Below, piece after piece: positions 45,603-57,442 of a DNA stretch of 64,000 bases (its first letter is position 1; each line of letters begins with the position of its first letter). The notes below the pieces were generated by a model, which worked only from the letters and a program-made list of their open reading frames with translations, did not search any database and had not been told where the DNA came from. A program made the position numbers and the translations under genes. The DNA is from Enchytraeus crypticus (taxonomy: Eukaryota; Annelida; Clitellata; Enchytraeida; Enchytraeidae): NCBI GenBank assembly GCA_905160935.1, contig CAJHZI010000556.1:975001-1039000 (forward strand), written 5' to 3'.

Positions 45603-46024
45603 TTATGCAGTGCAAATATCGGAAATTAGCTCTTTGCTACCTAGTATTGGTATTGATTCTGACACTTTAGTGTACATATTGGTAGTTACCATTATCATTT
45701 TCTTCATCACTATTATTGTCATTACCATAGTCTTTATCACTATTATTATCGTTATTATCATTGTCTTTATCACTATTCCACTATTATTATCTTTATTATC
45801 ATTATCTTTATCACTATTATTATCTTTATTATCATTATCTTTATCACTATTATTAATATCGACCTGATCAAGTTTATCGTTGGCACTGGGTGCTTGATCA
45901 AGATTCCAATATGTAAACTGTTTAAACTTTCCGGATGGCTCTAGAACACATTCCTTCGTATCGTTCAGAGGCTTCTGACACAAAACAAGTCCCATGTATC
46001 CCGCCGGAACACTCTTTGTCGTCC
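45603..46024 (-). CDS. RNASEH2C: Ribonuclease H2 subunit C, last exon
   Basis: Minus strand. Acceptor ACGTACAG at 46025-46026, stop TAA at 45603-45605. It begins TTKSVPAGYMGLVLCQKPLN, matching the part of RNASEH2C after the FRGR motif, and later has FKQFTYWNLDQAPSANDKL, the conserved F-T-x-W-x-L segment near the family C-terminus. After DQVDINN a GAT/AAT microsatellite encodes Asp/Asn/Lys repeats, then shifts to an Ile/Met/Val-rich register and ends SESIPILGSKELISDICTA. The predicted protein (206 residues with exon 1) is longer than the human one (164), the excess being the repeat. RNASEH2C is a non-catalytic subunit of the nuclear RNase H2 complex that removes ribonucleotides from DNA. Confidence 0.85.
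45690..45860. repeat. ATT/GAT-type microsatellite within RNASEH2C coding sequence
   Basis: A compound TTATCATTATTATCT-like repeat occupies about 170 bp of the coding exon. One repeat irregularity near 45774 (TTCCACTATT) moves the coding register from the Asp/Asn frame to an Ile/Met frame. Confidence 0.85.
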
Positions 46025-46707
46025 CTGTACGTAGAATTGTACAATATGCATTAAAATATTAAATATAGTTTATACAAATATTTATTATATTATAATATTA
46101 TTATATTGATGATATTTTGGGATTCGAGAGAAGATGATGATGATTGATTATATTTTAATATTTATACAGTCATATTTACAGCAACATTTTACACATAAAT
46201 TAAAATTGCAATTTATAAAATACATTTTGGAGCAACATATATACACAAACAACTGTATAACACATTTTTATACCACAGTGTATAAATGAAATGTCTTTTA
46301 AAAAAATAAAAGTCTTTATTAACTCTTAAGTGAAATTCTTATCCAACATCTCATTCTTATCTTAATTAACAGTATTGCATAAATACAGTTCAATGCTTTA
46401 AAAAACATTAAGATAATTGCTAGATGCAATAATTTGTTGCTAGATTTCTAGTTTAAGAGTTGAATGTATGTACTAGCTGGTAATATTGAAGAGATCTAAA
46501 TATAGTAATAATGAAGATCGTCAAAGTATACATATTTACGTGAGTAAATACTTAGCCTTCTGATTTAATTAACAATTAATTTATAAGTTAAAGATTCCTG
46601 GCTCGAGTAGTAGTTACATATGTTTAACTAAAGCCCTGAATGGTCACTGTGAACACAATGAGAAGAAAGACTTTAAATCAGACATGCAAAGCAAATAAGC
46701 AACTAAC
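46025..46707 (-). other. RNASEH2C: Intron of RNASEH2C
   Basis: A 683-bp intron with donor GATG|GTTAGT and acceptor GTACAG on the minus strand. AT-rich; a family B tail fragment (GATTCGAGAGAAGATGATGA) lies near 46120-46145. Confidence 0.8.
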
Positions 46708-46906
46708 CATCTAATGGTCGGCCTCTAAAGGAAGCTTTCATCAAAGCTCCATCATGATTTTCTTCAGATGTCTCCAAGCGTTTGATCGAAGGCTCAAAGT
46801 AACGGCTCACTTTAGCTTCACCTACATGATTTATTCTACATGGCATCAAGTGAAGTGAAGCATCAGGGACCTCTTTGGACTGCTTGATAACTAACTGGGT
46901 AGACAT
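46708..46906 (-). CDS. RNASEH2C: Ribonuclease H2 subunit C, first coding exon
   Basis: Minus strand, ATG at 46906-46904. It encodes MSTQLVIKQSKEVPDASLHL, MPCRINHVGEAKVSRYFEPS and MKASFRGRPLDG. The HLMPC, SRYFEPSI and SFRGRPL segments match the family's N-terminal HLLPC.., RFFTPAI and SFRGR signatures. Donor at 46706-46707; split codon G|GG joins exon 45603-46024 in frame. A good acceptor (TTGTTGTTTTAG) lies 14 bases before the ATG, so a 5' UTR intron is likely; the frame stays open upstream but has no earlier ATG. Confidence 0.88.
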
Positions 46907-47199
46907 TCTATAAATTTGAGCTAAAACAACAAAACATATTACATAACAGATCAATCAATAAATATAATTGGCAAAAAAATGAGATAATTACTGCATAGAG
47001 CATATTTTATGCTGTCTGGCACAAAAGTAAAACACTAAAACTTTTAGTACATTCTTCCTCTTACACTCTTGAGAGAGTTATGGTTGTATTTAATAGTGAG
47101 ACAATTCGAAGTTTAATCCTCAACAATTGCGTAAACAACGGACTAGTTACAATTTGGTATTCTGCAAGCTTTAAATCATGGTTTAAAGAAAGGCGTTGC

Positions 47200-47330
47200 T
47201 GCGCCTCTATTTTAGGAGGTTTAGGCGTAACTTGATCTAAGGATTAGGGCGTTTTGTTTACGAAGTATGCTGATTGGCAGATCAGTCAGAAGGAGAGCGC
47301 TGTCATTGGGTGAGCGCTACAATTTTTTGC
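47200..47330 (-). promoter_or_regulatory. Candidate RNASEH2C promoter
   Basis: About 300-420 bp upstream of the ATG on the minus strand. GC-richer DNA with two CCAAT boxes (minus strand CTCACCCAATGACAG and CTGCCAATCAGC). No TATA box is evident, in keeping with a housekeeping gene. Inferred only from motifs. Confidence 0.35.
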
Positions 47331-47459
47331 AGGTGACCTTGAAGTTAATAACCACGCAACATTGCTAGTGAATACCGATATTTCTGTTTCGCAATTTATC
47401 TCTGATCGGTGGTGTAAGTTATCTGCGGATCTTGGCGAGATTAGTATCGGCATATAATA

Positions 47460-47690
47460 ATAATAACAACAATTAGAGTGCTACAGTCATCAATGACAAC
47501 ATCGAGCACTATTGAGACAAAATCAAGCCGGCGAGCAAAAAAAGGTCCAAAAATAGTGCAAATTCCAAAATCCACAAATTCAGTCCAAAATAAAGGGAGT
47601 TTAAGAAAAGGTGGTTTAAGCGCAGGTCGCTGCTCATGGACACTGGATGGAAAAGAGAGATGGAACAGATAGGTCTTCAGCTTAGAATTT
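47460..47690 (-). mobile_element. 3' end of CR1/L2-like LINE
   Basis: AATTAGAGTGCTACAGTCAT, CATCGAGCACTATTGAGACA, AATCAAGCCGGCGAGCAAAA and CGCAGGTCGCTGCTCATGGA are the reverse complement of 38320-38505. The overlapping 64-codon frame is antisense to the LINE. Confidence 0.85.
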
Positions 47691-48374
47691 TCTGCTTAGA
47701 AGCAGAAAAATCATTAATAAAACCATAGCCAATAAAAGACGGTCACATAAATCTAACGTAGTTAAAATATAACTGTACTTAATTTTTCTATAGTCACCCA
47801 TCTATTCTAATTTCTGAGCAGGTGTTTTAACATTTACTATGAAACTTAAATTAAACGCATATATAAGTGGACGGCGCACTCTAATTGATTGTGGTTGTGC
47901 AGGTTCTTTTGGTTTTCACATTCACAATTTTTACAACTTCCAAATAATATGTACGTATAAATAATAAGTATGTATAAAATAAATGTATGTATAAAATGTA
48001 AATAATATGTATGTATAAAAAATATGCAAGAAATCGAGAGAAGAGCAAAGCAATTAGTTGAATATTAAGTACTTTTTAAATTGATGTAATTGAAGAGGAC
48101 TAGAAAAATTATTAATGCAATATACAATGTACGATAAATTTTAGCATAAAATATTATTAGATCGCGATAGGTAAGGTTAGGCAGCACAGATACACTAGTT
48201 AACTCACATATTTCTCTGCAATTTCATGTTTTAGATTTGTAAAATAAAATAATAACAAATTATCATACATTACCGCGTGAATCCAATGTTTACAAATACA
48301 CAATCGTTAAGTCTCGACACTTTCACACGAAAGATCTTTAATCATTGATCAATGATCGAAGGATTAGCTTTGCC

Positions 48375-48610
48375 CTTTCTAAAAAAAAGTAAACACGCAT
48401 AATAGTGAAATGATCAACTGTGTTGATATCTATCCCTTTTAATACCACCTGCTTAAACCGTTAGGCAATTTAATCCATTTTCCGTATGACCAGTTCAGTG
48501 AATGTCCGAGATTTTACTCTTAGATCAGTGCGGCTGGGATTCGAACCCATTCACCTCAGGATCTGTCATTTAAAATTTCATGAAGTTATCCCTACGCTAT
48601 TTTCAGGTAC
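48375..48610 (-). mobile_element. tRNA-derived SINE, family C, copy 4
   Basis: AAAAAAAAGTAAACACGCAT, GATATCTATCCCTTTTAATA, GCTTAAACCGTTAGGCAATT and GCGGCTGGGATTCGAACCCA as in copy 2; part of the head between box B and the 5' end is deleted. The poly-T end (A8 on plus) is kept. Confidence 0.8.
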
Positions 48611-48840
48611 CCCTGAGAATTTCGTGACGCAAACTGCGTCGATCATCGCTTATATGGCAAGGACGCCCTTGAACCTCAGATCGAGGTCGTAATAAATCAT
48701 CAGCGCCTTCAGAGGTCGTAATGAATGATCAGAAGTCGTAATCATTAAAGGTTGTGATCATGATGGGTAGTAATAATTTATCAGAGATTCAGTGGTCGTG
48801 ATTATCAGAAGTCGTTATCAACCAGATGGCACCATGTGAC
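48611..48840. repeat. Loose short repeat GTCGTAATNATCAG
   Basis: The words GAGGTCGTAATGAATGATCA, GAAGTCGTAATCATT, GGTCGTGATTATCAGAAGTC recur irregularly; a degenerate minisatellite. Confidence 0.5.
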
Positions 48841-49101
48841 CATAGATGAGTGGAACGCATTGTATTATTACTGTATTATTACTGTATTACTTAATTACAT
48901 ATTATTACATTATTTTTAATTATATATTATTACTGTACTAGCTAGATAGAGCAATGCTCTCACTAGGGACCGATTGAATGGTATTGGGCTTGTTTTAATT
49001 AATTGCATCATTGGTTATGTTTGTTGTAAGCTTGTACTTTTATCTCTCTTTTTTACACTTTATATGTATGCGACTTTACACTGAGGTTGAATAAACATCT
49101 C

Positions 49102-49360
<259 letters not shown>

Positions 49361-50124
49361 ACGACAGTATTACTTAATTGGATTCTTTCGTGGCTGTTTA
49401 GACAGTCTAGTTAAATTTTCACAGCATTAATTGTTGACTGCAATCACGAGTTCTTTAAGACATTATGCACGTATAGTTTCCTGTGTAAAATTGAAAATGG
49501 CTGATTACCCACTAAAATTTCAATCCATGGCAATTGATAAATAACATTATTAATGATAAGCATAATTTAACAATTTTAATTTTACTCCGGGGCTCACCTG
49601 CGGTCTCTATTAATGCATAAATCTTAAAGCGACACCACAATATTTCATAACGATGGAATATATACAGAATAAAGTTCTAGAAACTATAGGGTAAACTAAA
49701 TATTTAACTTTAGGCTATGCAAAATATTTAATCACCGGTTATTCATTTACATAAAACCTATAGGATAAACATCCCATGGGTTAACAAAATAGAGTTCATG
49801 CGTAATATAACCGGATGGTCAAACTATTGCGCATTTAATTAAACAGCGACCCAAGAGAGCTACTCGCTCAAGTCATCATGCGTTGATTGATTTAGAGGCT
49901 TTAAAAACTCGACGTACCCATAGAATAAAGAATTACATATCTTATTACATATCTCATATATCATATCTTTGGATGTACCATCCCTAAATTACAAGTTTAA
50001 CCCCGCTTATGCAAGCTATTAATTAAATCCACGTACTGATTGCTTTGCATATGCTATAACCGTGAATATACATGTATTATAAAAAAAATTCTTATCAGGT
50101 GATGCCATTGAAGGACATGACAGC

Positions 50125-50345
50125 GGGATTTAGCGCACTTGGTTTATTTGCGAGTCATAATCGAAGTTAAGCTACATCGGCCTCGGTTAGTAGTTTGGGG
50201 CGACCACCTTGGAATACCGTCTATTGACAGCTTTGAAGGAAAAAACCAAGGGTGGTGGAAGGTTATTCTTAAATCCGCGTCGGCTGCATTTGAACGCCAT
50301 CAAAAAGCAACGATTACTAATAACTCTGGAGAGGAAGGCGGAAAT
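50125..50345 (+). mobile_element. 5S rRNA-derived SINE, copy 2
   Basis: 50127-50220 follows 5S rRNA: TTAGCGCACTTGG, AAGTTAAGCTACATCGGCCT, CGGTTAGTAGTTTGGGGCGA and CCACCTTGGAATACCG (5S: GAATACCG near its 3' part). The downstream body, with GATTACTAATAACTCTGGAG, is shared with 44175-44440. Two short frames here are accidental. Confidence 0.8.
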
Positions 50346-51297
50346 GGGCCTTAAACAAGCATCTATGCTTCCCGTATCCCGAACTAGTGTGTTGTTATGA
50401 GTACCTGAATACGTACTCTAAGCGCAATTTTATATGAAAACTTGTGATGTATGGTGCTTGCCACCATAGAAAATTTTTCATTAATTAATTTTAATTCACG
50501 ACCAATATCTAGCTAGTAGCCTAAGCTGTTTATGGTCACAGCTCTATGCTCTAACCATTCAGCTTTATAACCTTAACTCTCCACTATAAAATTTGGACTG
50601 GATAAGGCTGGTTTAATAGAGTGAAGAATAGCGCTTTATAAATCAAGATCTCTATGCATGTATATATCCTCAAGTCTTAGAATTTCAAACTCGCTGCGAG
50701 CCACAATGAATACATTTGCACTAAATCTATGATAATTAATACACCAACATATTATACCGTCTCATTTGAGCGCCCAAGAACCTAGCGAGTATAACTTCTC
50801 TAAAAACTTCATAGGAAGTTTGAAGTTGTAATTTTAGTTGATGTCACGTAGACAACTACTGAAAATCAGTTTAATCTTAGATTTAAAGAAAGAATATGGA
50901 CCGAGCATCATTGTTGTTCCATGGGCAAAATTTTCGAATATAAATATCAAAATAAATAACTATTCAATTTTACTCTCTTGTCGGCTCGAACGGGAATAGA
51001 TTCCAGGACCTCTGTAGCGGATATTTAGGACTCATAGCATTATTTTTCGCTCTACGCACTGAGCTATTGATGTATTTTGTTACTTGGCGAATGTAGCAGA
51101 TTTAGCTCACAATATTTCAAATTTTCTGTTTTCTGTGATTTTCAATTTTTAATTTGCACTATTTATGTTTTCTGTGAAGAAACTTATTAACTTAACTTAT
51201 TAACGTTATTTCATAATGTGTTCAATGTTTCATTTCAATTTTCTTGATCACTAAATTCATTCTTTTCTATAATCGCACTTGTTTGGCCATAACTTTG

Positions 51298-51412
51298 GTC
51301 CTCAGAGAGATTCTGAAGTCCTATGGCCACTAATTGACTGGATCCCTCAGAGTGGTTCTGAACCTTATGACCCTCAATCCTCAGGATCCCATAGATAAGT
51401 TCTGAGACCTCT
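51298..51412. repeat. Degenerate tandem repeat, about 52-bp unit
   Basis: CCTCAGAGAGATTCTGAAGT, CCCTCAGAGTGGTTCTGAAC and a third weaker copy; about 2-3 units. Confidence 0.5.
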
Positions 51413-51951
51413 TCAATATTCGGGAGGCGTCGGGCGATATAACAGAAATTTCAATTAAGTTTTCATAGCAAGTAGAACAGACGACTTCTTCTATCATCCA
51501 GATAAACTACACCAGGGCTCAGTTTTGACTGAACGATTAAAAGATTGTTTTATAAGTTTTGAGGGCTAGAGTTAGCTAAACTTATCATCACGTTCTCTCG
51601 AGCCTTGCATTGCTGAATCGCCAAAGTTTACGCGCTATTTTAAACCTATAGGCCTAGGCATACATGAACCTATAATTACACCGACTTTCAGTAAAGAATT
51701 GCTCTATTCAGACTAGTGTAGCTTCTGTATAAAGATAATTTGCTGTCGGCAGGACTGGTTATTGTTCCGCCAGGCATTGTCACAATAGATAGTCACAAAC
51801 TTAACAAGTCATGTGATGTTAGGTTCTGACATAGACATACATATATCTTCTGTAGGCTACATCCATTAAATCAAACTTTATTTTCAATGAGTGGTGAGCT
51901 ATAGACACAGCTAGTTGATATATACACTATGCATGCAGTACACTACTATAT

Positions 51952-52090
51952 TAAAGCTAATATTAACGTCAGTTTCCTCACTCGAAAGCGATGTCAGTGA
52001 CGGGCGAACCCATGATTTGAACACCACACATACTGATCCGCAGTCGAACATCTTAGCGACATCGCCACTGGCTCCATCCAGTGGTGATAT
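51952..52090 (-). mobile_element. tRNA-derived SINE, family A, copy 10
   Basis: Minus strand: GGAGCCAGTGGCGATGTCGC, GTTCAAATCATGGGTTCGCC (box B changed), CATCGCTTTCGAGTGAGGAA and ACTGACGTTAATATTAGCTT. Its 5' end continues into an inverted copy of itself (CATCCAGTGGTGATATC on plus). Confidence 0.8.
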
Positions 52091-52174
52091 CTTATATTAT
52101 TAGTTTTGTATTGATAACATCAGAAGATTGCAGGCAAAGCATCACCTCTTAAAATATTAATTCAATAAGATGGA

Positions 52175-52178
52175 GAAT

Positions 52179-52228
<50 letters not shown>
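52175..52228. repeat. GA microsatellite
   Basis: (GA)n of about 55 bases with one AA interruption. Confidence 0.9.
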
Positions 52229-52229
<1 letters not shown>

Positions 52230-54240
52230 AAGAGGACGATAGACTGACAGCTCATATTTAGGCTTGTAATATTACTGTGACATAATTATTTGGCTGACAA
52301 ATTCATCCACTTGGTGATTTTGACTTCGCGAGTCGTTCACTAAAAGGCAAGCAATTACAGAAAGAAATCAACTGAGAACATCTCACAAATCAAAATTTAT
52401 ATTTTTAGAGTTATCTTTTGATCTCTTTTGTTCTCGTCGTCTGATTTAAATTAAATAAGACTAAAGTATAGTAGCTTCAAAGTAATAGCTGGTTGATATC
52501 AGCCAAGCACTATTACAAACGTCTTATACCGCAGTGATTTGTTTGCATGTCTTCTCAACGATATAAAGCTACTTGAAGCTTGAGCATTATCTCCCAGTGC
52601 CTATGATAAAAACCCCGTGCGCTTAGAGGGAACTAGCAGAATTGGGTAAAAGCATTGTCGCATTATGTTAGTTTGTGTTGAACTGTACAACTATAATGCA
52701 TAGCTTAAGAAGCGTAAAGCTTAGACCGGTTAAGTCATTGCCAAATGAAGTTATTTGATTATAGCCTATCGATCAGGAGTAAATAAATCGATTAAAGGAT
52801 TTATATTGTGGTGTGTCCTAAATTTAACCATTATATTACTGTGTTGTGTCGGGGATACTAATGAATAGATCAACCATTAACTGCTTCATTGCACGCGTCG
52901 TATGAGGAAACTAAGCAAGAACTGAGAAAAGAAACTCGAAACCATTAATATCTCAGGTAATCAGTACCTTAGGAAAAGTCTAACATTTTCTATGGTACTG
53001 GATACATTATCCAATAAGGTAGCTAATAGCTTATAAGCTTAAGGGTAAGGCATAGCTTTTTGTGAAGCGACTAACTTGTTTATCAATTGAATGCTATTTG
53101 TGAACGGCAGGAAAGTCTCTGACATCTTTCTCGGATGAGAAAACGGACGCCAAACACGACAAAACTCAGCTGCACTGATGTATACGATGCGGCAAATCTT
53201 TCTTAAGTCTGGTATGCATTCTTAGATTGGTCTAACTAAGATTTAAGAATTCAAATTATGAGGAAGTTTAAGGCTAAATTTGAACATTGTGATCTCTATT
53301 TTTGTAAACGATTCACATATTTATTGACTCTTTAAATAGCCGATAAACTCTTTATCAACTCTTAATAGCGGATCGGTAGAGCAGAGGTTCAAATCCAGCG
53401 CTCATCCCGCCACTGGTATGCCATCCAAACTGGAAACTGACGTTAAAATGTTCTTAATGCAGCTAAAAATATGTCCTTATAAAATTGTTGCACTATATAT
53501 TAAAGCATCTTTCAAAGTATATCTTTTTCAAAACGCGTCAGTCTATCAAGCCACCGCTGGGTCACTAACACAATAAAATGATATGTGTTTACAAGAGCCC
53601 ACAGTTGAAGAGTTTACATGAACTGCAGTGCACGTAATAGTTTGCGTTTCAAAGTCATAGAGTCTATAATAAATTATTACATGTATTTCAAATGTATGTT
53701 GGAAACTTGTTTTCTTTGTACTTCGCGAACTAACTTTTAATTTAATTTTTAGCAGCTAATGAAAACTATAAATTTACAAGAACTATTTATTCGCTTTAAT
53801 TACTGAACTAACTAAGTTTAGTGTCAAGATCAGCAATTATTAATTCCAGATTTTTAGTGGGTTAATCAATATCAGTGATATTAGTAATACCAGTAACAGC
53901 TTATTCAGTTCTACTGCATGAAGGTTTGATTTTACAGGCCTGAAGATGTATTACAGGTTAATATATTTTTAATTTTTAAAACATTCGAAAGTGGATATTT
54001 CAAGTCGCCGCCTTCAACTGAAATTTGACTAGTTTAATTTCCGCATTGCCAGATGCTCTAAAAGGAATAATATCGTTGATATCTTTTGATTTAACGACAA
54101 AATTCACTAAATTCTATCTGTGATGGGCTATACATGTTGTCGTGAACCACTCTGTCCGTTGTTGTTGGCGTCATTAATGGGCCTCCCATCTAAGAGCATC
54201 TATCTTGTGTTAATGGATCTTATACATTTTGTTAATAAAA
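52229..54240. other. Intergenic stretch with retroposon remnants
   Basis: No gene seen. 52862-52985 (+) is a family H copy (GATCAACCATTAACTGC, CGTCGTATGAGGAAACTAAG, CAAGAACTGAGAAAAGAAAC). 53098-53160 (+) is a family G core (GTCTCTGACATCTTTCTCGG, ATGAGAAAACGGACGCC). 53365-53450 (+) is a degenerate family A SINE (AGAGGTTCAAATCCAGCGCT). The rest is AT-rich. Confidence 0.5.
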
Positions 54241-54249
54241 ACCAGGATT

Positions 54250-54359
54250 GTGGGTCTAATTCTAACTCTAATTCTAATTCCAACTCTAATTCTAACTCTA
54301 ACTCTAACTCTAATTCTAATTCTAACTCTAATTCTAAGTCAAACCCTACCTTCTCTAGC

Positions 54360-54440
<81 letters not shown>
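54250..54440. repeat. CTAATT/CTAACT hexamer array followed by (TA)n
   Basis: About 95 bp of CTAATT, CTAACT hexamers, then about 75 bp of pure (TA)n. The hexamers are not the CCCTAA telomere unit. Confidence 0.92.
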
Positions 54441-54944
54441 TAGGCCTATATTTATATATGTCATAATAATTATAATTAATGTAATATAATATAAGAGCTT
54501 ATAGTCACCCTATTGATTAATAGCAGTAGTACATGTTGTTGAGGCTTTAGCCCAAGTAGATTACATGTAGCAGACTATCATGTGATTGATAGATTGGCTT
54601 TTACTGGGCCTACCACAGAAAAATGGCCTAGTAATATTGTCAAGTCTAATTATCTGCTTCAGGGACTAAATGTTGTGTTAATCAGGCTTTTCAGAGCATG
54701 TAACTCAGTGTGGCACACTGTACAGCAGTAACTCTTAAATTCGGAATTGAATTGGATATTTTCTGCATTTCATGGTAGTTTAAATTTTCTGTTATTCTAC
54801 ACTATGAGTAAAATTGCTCAGCCCTTATGATTTATCATATTTCATATTGTATATTTAAGCATAAAAGTTTAGTCTCTTATCAGCTCCATCTGGAAACAAA
54901 AAAAACAGCGGTCATTTAGCATTTCCTACCTTCGTTACCTGTAG

Positions 54945-54973
54945 CTCTACACAATATTCTGTTTGAAATGGCG

Positions 54974-55008
<35 letters not shown>

Positions 55009-55059
55009 TATTATTATTATTATTATTATCGCCATTTCAAACAGCATATTGTGTAGAGA
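54945..55059. repeat. Long palindrome with (AAT)n/(ATT)n centre
   Basis: Left arm CTCTACACAATATTCTGTTT GAAATGGCGAT plus (AAT)n; right arm (ATT)n plus ATCGCCATTTCAAACAGCAT ATTGTGTAGAG. The unique parts (31 bp) are reverse complements with one mismatch. It adjoins the retroelement fragment at 55096. Confidence 0.92.
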
Positions 55060-55095
55060 CATTATGCACTATAGAGACATTATGGCATTGACACT

Positions 55096-55400
55096 ATGGC
55101 AAACTCCTACCTGAATACCACTTCAGTCACAGCCGGTGGAGCTGCTGTTAGTGGCGCCTCTAGGAAGTTGGATAAATACCGTGATCTGTCCCTAGGATAT
55201 GAAGTTCCGGTGGCCATTGAAACCATGGGCCCGATGAATCCCGAAGGAGTTGACTTCATTAATGGCATCGGCAGACTTATTGCAGAGCAAACCGGCGATA
55301 AGCGATAGACATCTTTTCTTTAGCAAAGGCTTTCCATGACTTTGCAAAGATTTCATGCAGTCTGCTTCAACAATTCTTTTAAGCCGATTGATGACCTCGA
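55096..55400 (+). pseudogene. C-terminal fragment of a retroelement polyprotein, with stops
   Basis: The frame holds ASRKLDKYRDL, YEVPVAIETMGPMNPEGVDF and INGIGRLIAEQTGDKR, then TAG, TSFL, TAG, QRLSMTLQRF. The order 'R-K..KY..L...Y.F.P.A.ET.G....  F...GR.I...TGD.RE.SFLFQR.S...QR' is one I know from C-termini of reverse-transcriptase-bearing elements in invertebrate genomes. Two stop codons after TGDKR interrupt it. The rest of the element is absent, so it is a dead fragment beginning at a palindrome. Confidence 0.6.
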
Positions 55401-55744
55401 GTAGCCGGGCGGCGATTCAGCACGTATTGCTTGAATCGTTTTTATCAAACCCCAGGTTCTTTACACCGGAGTAAATTTCTATATAAAAAAATAATAATAA
55501 TAATAACAAGTGCATTTATAAAACGCTTATATATGAAGGATATGTCAGAATGCATTAGAATTTGTCCCAACCATGTGGAAAGTTGAAGAATTCAGTTGGT
55601 ATTTGTCACTGAGATGCTATAGAGTTTACATATGCTACTGGCCGTTTAACATGTTAATACGTTAACAAGTTAAACAGGATATAACGTTAACACATTATTA
55701 GTTAAGAATGGTACATTCACTAAAAGACTGGCCATTCATTAAGA

Positions 55745-55993
55745 GACTCTCTCTCTCTCTCTGTCTCTGTCTATCTCTCTCTCTGTCTCTCTCTGTCTCT
55801 CTCTCTATCTCTCTCGCTGTCTCTGGCTGCCTCTGTCTGTGTCTGTGCCTCTGTCTCTCCCCATCTTTCTCTCCCTGTCTCTCTCTCTCTCTCTCTATCT
55901 GTCTGTCTCTCTGTCTCTGCCTTTATCTCTCTCTCTCTGTCTCTCTCTGTCTCTATCTCTCTGTCTGTCTGTCTCAGTCTCTCTCTCTGTCTC

Positions 55994-56026
<33 letters not shown>

Positions 56027-56057
56027 GTCTGTCTCTCTCAGTCTCTCTCTCTCTCTG

Positions 56058-56112
<55 letters not shown>
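55745..56112. repeat. Polypyrimidine CT/GTCT repeat tract of about 370 bp
   Basis: Nearly all C and T with periodic G (CTGTCTCT units). Mirror-symmetric polypyrimidine stretches of this kind can form triplex DNA. The two overlapping Leu/Ser frames are not genes. Confidence 0.93.
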
Positions 56113-56113
<1 letters not shown>

Positions 56114-56544
56114 ACTAAGAGATGATCTAGCTGTTCTTTAATGAGAACAACAACATCGGCGTCCAGTCCGATTGGTCAACAGCAAACTCCGAGTTACCTC
56201 ATTTACGTTACGAATTGTGATGCACTTAGATGTATTATTAATAGAAAATAAATAAAATATTAGGACAAAATAATAACAAAATTCAAAGTTACAAAAATAA
56301 AAAGTTAAAATTCCTATATATCTAATTTTTACGTTTACTTTCTGCACTTTTTATTTTAAAAGTTTTCGATAATTTGTTAGAAAATTCGAGTTTAGGCTCA
56401 CGGTCCACTTTAGTATCGGTTGTTAAAAATTTAGCGATTTTATTTGCCTCTTTGTGCACTGAGCTATTTAGATATTAATGTTCCGATGGAATTGAACATT
56501 TTGATATTTAATATATTATAGATAGTTAGTTGATTGGTTGAAAT
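56113..56544. other. Intergenic, AT-rich, nothing recognised
   Basis: A fragment near 56385-56480 (GGCTCACGGTCCAC..GTGCACTGAGCTATTTAGA) weakly resembles the head of the tRNA-derived family at 34700-34880 and 50985-51080. Confidence 0.4.
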
Positions 56545-56690
56545 TGCTTAAGCTCCATAAATTGCTACAAAAAATTTAAACGAATGGATAATGAATGTCT
56601 ATTCGTATCCCGACCCTAGTTAAACTAGGATTTAAGAGAAGATGACGATGATGATGATTATGATGATGATGATGATGATGAAGAGTTCAT
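56545..56690 (+). mobile_element. Retroposon family B copy with long (GAT)n tail
   Basis: AAATTGCTACAAAAAATTTA, AACGAATGGATAATGAATG, TATTCGTATCCCGACCCTAG, TTAAACTAGGATTTAAGAGA and then GATGATGAT repeats. Confidence 0.7.
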
Positions 56691-57134
56691 TGGTTGAAAT
56701 ATTCATGATGTATGATTGAATACACATTAATACAGGGACTGATTAAATGCTTTTGTGGCCCAATTTAAGCAGCTAAGATAAAACTGTTTATACCAGTACC
56801 AAACAACATCAAGGCATTTAAGCCGACTTTGCCCTTTAGTTGTTGACAAATTTAATGATAACAGTTTTACGCGAAAATGATTTCATTACAAATCTATTTG
56901 ATGCAATAAAATAACCATTATAGCAATAATTACAGTGAAATAACCATTTAGTATTACGAAAATGAAGTGCCTCCTTTTTGTTGCTTAATATAAATTACTA
57001 ATAAGAAAACTCAATTATTAACTGTCTTGATTTTAGTAAATTTATCACTAGCTATTAAGACAAGGTACTTATTAAATTAGCTTTTATTTGATTAAATCAA
57101 CTTAAATATTCACCAATATTGAAATCTTCAGGAC

Positions 57135-57180
57135 TATATATATATATATATATATATTTTGTGAACGCTCATACAATATA

Positions 57181-57241
<61 letters not shown>

Positions 57242-57408
57242 TGTATATATGGTGTGAGAATGGTATAGCCTTTGGTTGAGATTAACTCTTTAAACGATGT
57301 ATTGCTCTTTATGAAGTGTGAAAATCAGCATGGGTAGGAATATGTACATACATTGAACCTGCCACTGATCATGACACTGGAGAAGGAAGCGATATATGTA
57401 CTGCATAT

Positions 57409-57442
<34 letters not shown>

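Noticed and set aside
47478-47672. 64-codon plus frame rich in Lys/Ser
   Set aside because: Antisense of a LINE 3' end.
54250-54345. Interstitial telomere repeat
   Set aside because: The hexamers are CTAATT/CTAACT, not CCCTAA; no consistent telomeric unit.
54120-54489. Frames with Asn-Ser and Ile-Tyr repeats
   Set aside because: Produced by CTAATT hexamers and (TA)n; no splice sites or family resemblance.
55708-56141. Two overlapping Leu/Ser-rich frames of 100-136 codons
   Set aside because: Translation of a CT/GTCT tract.
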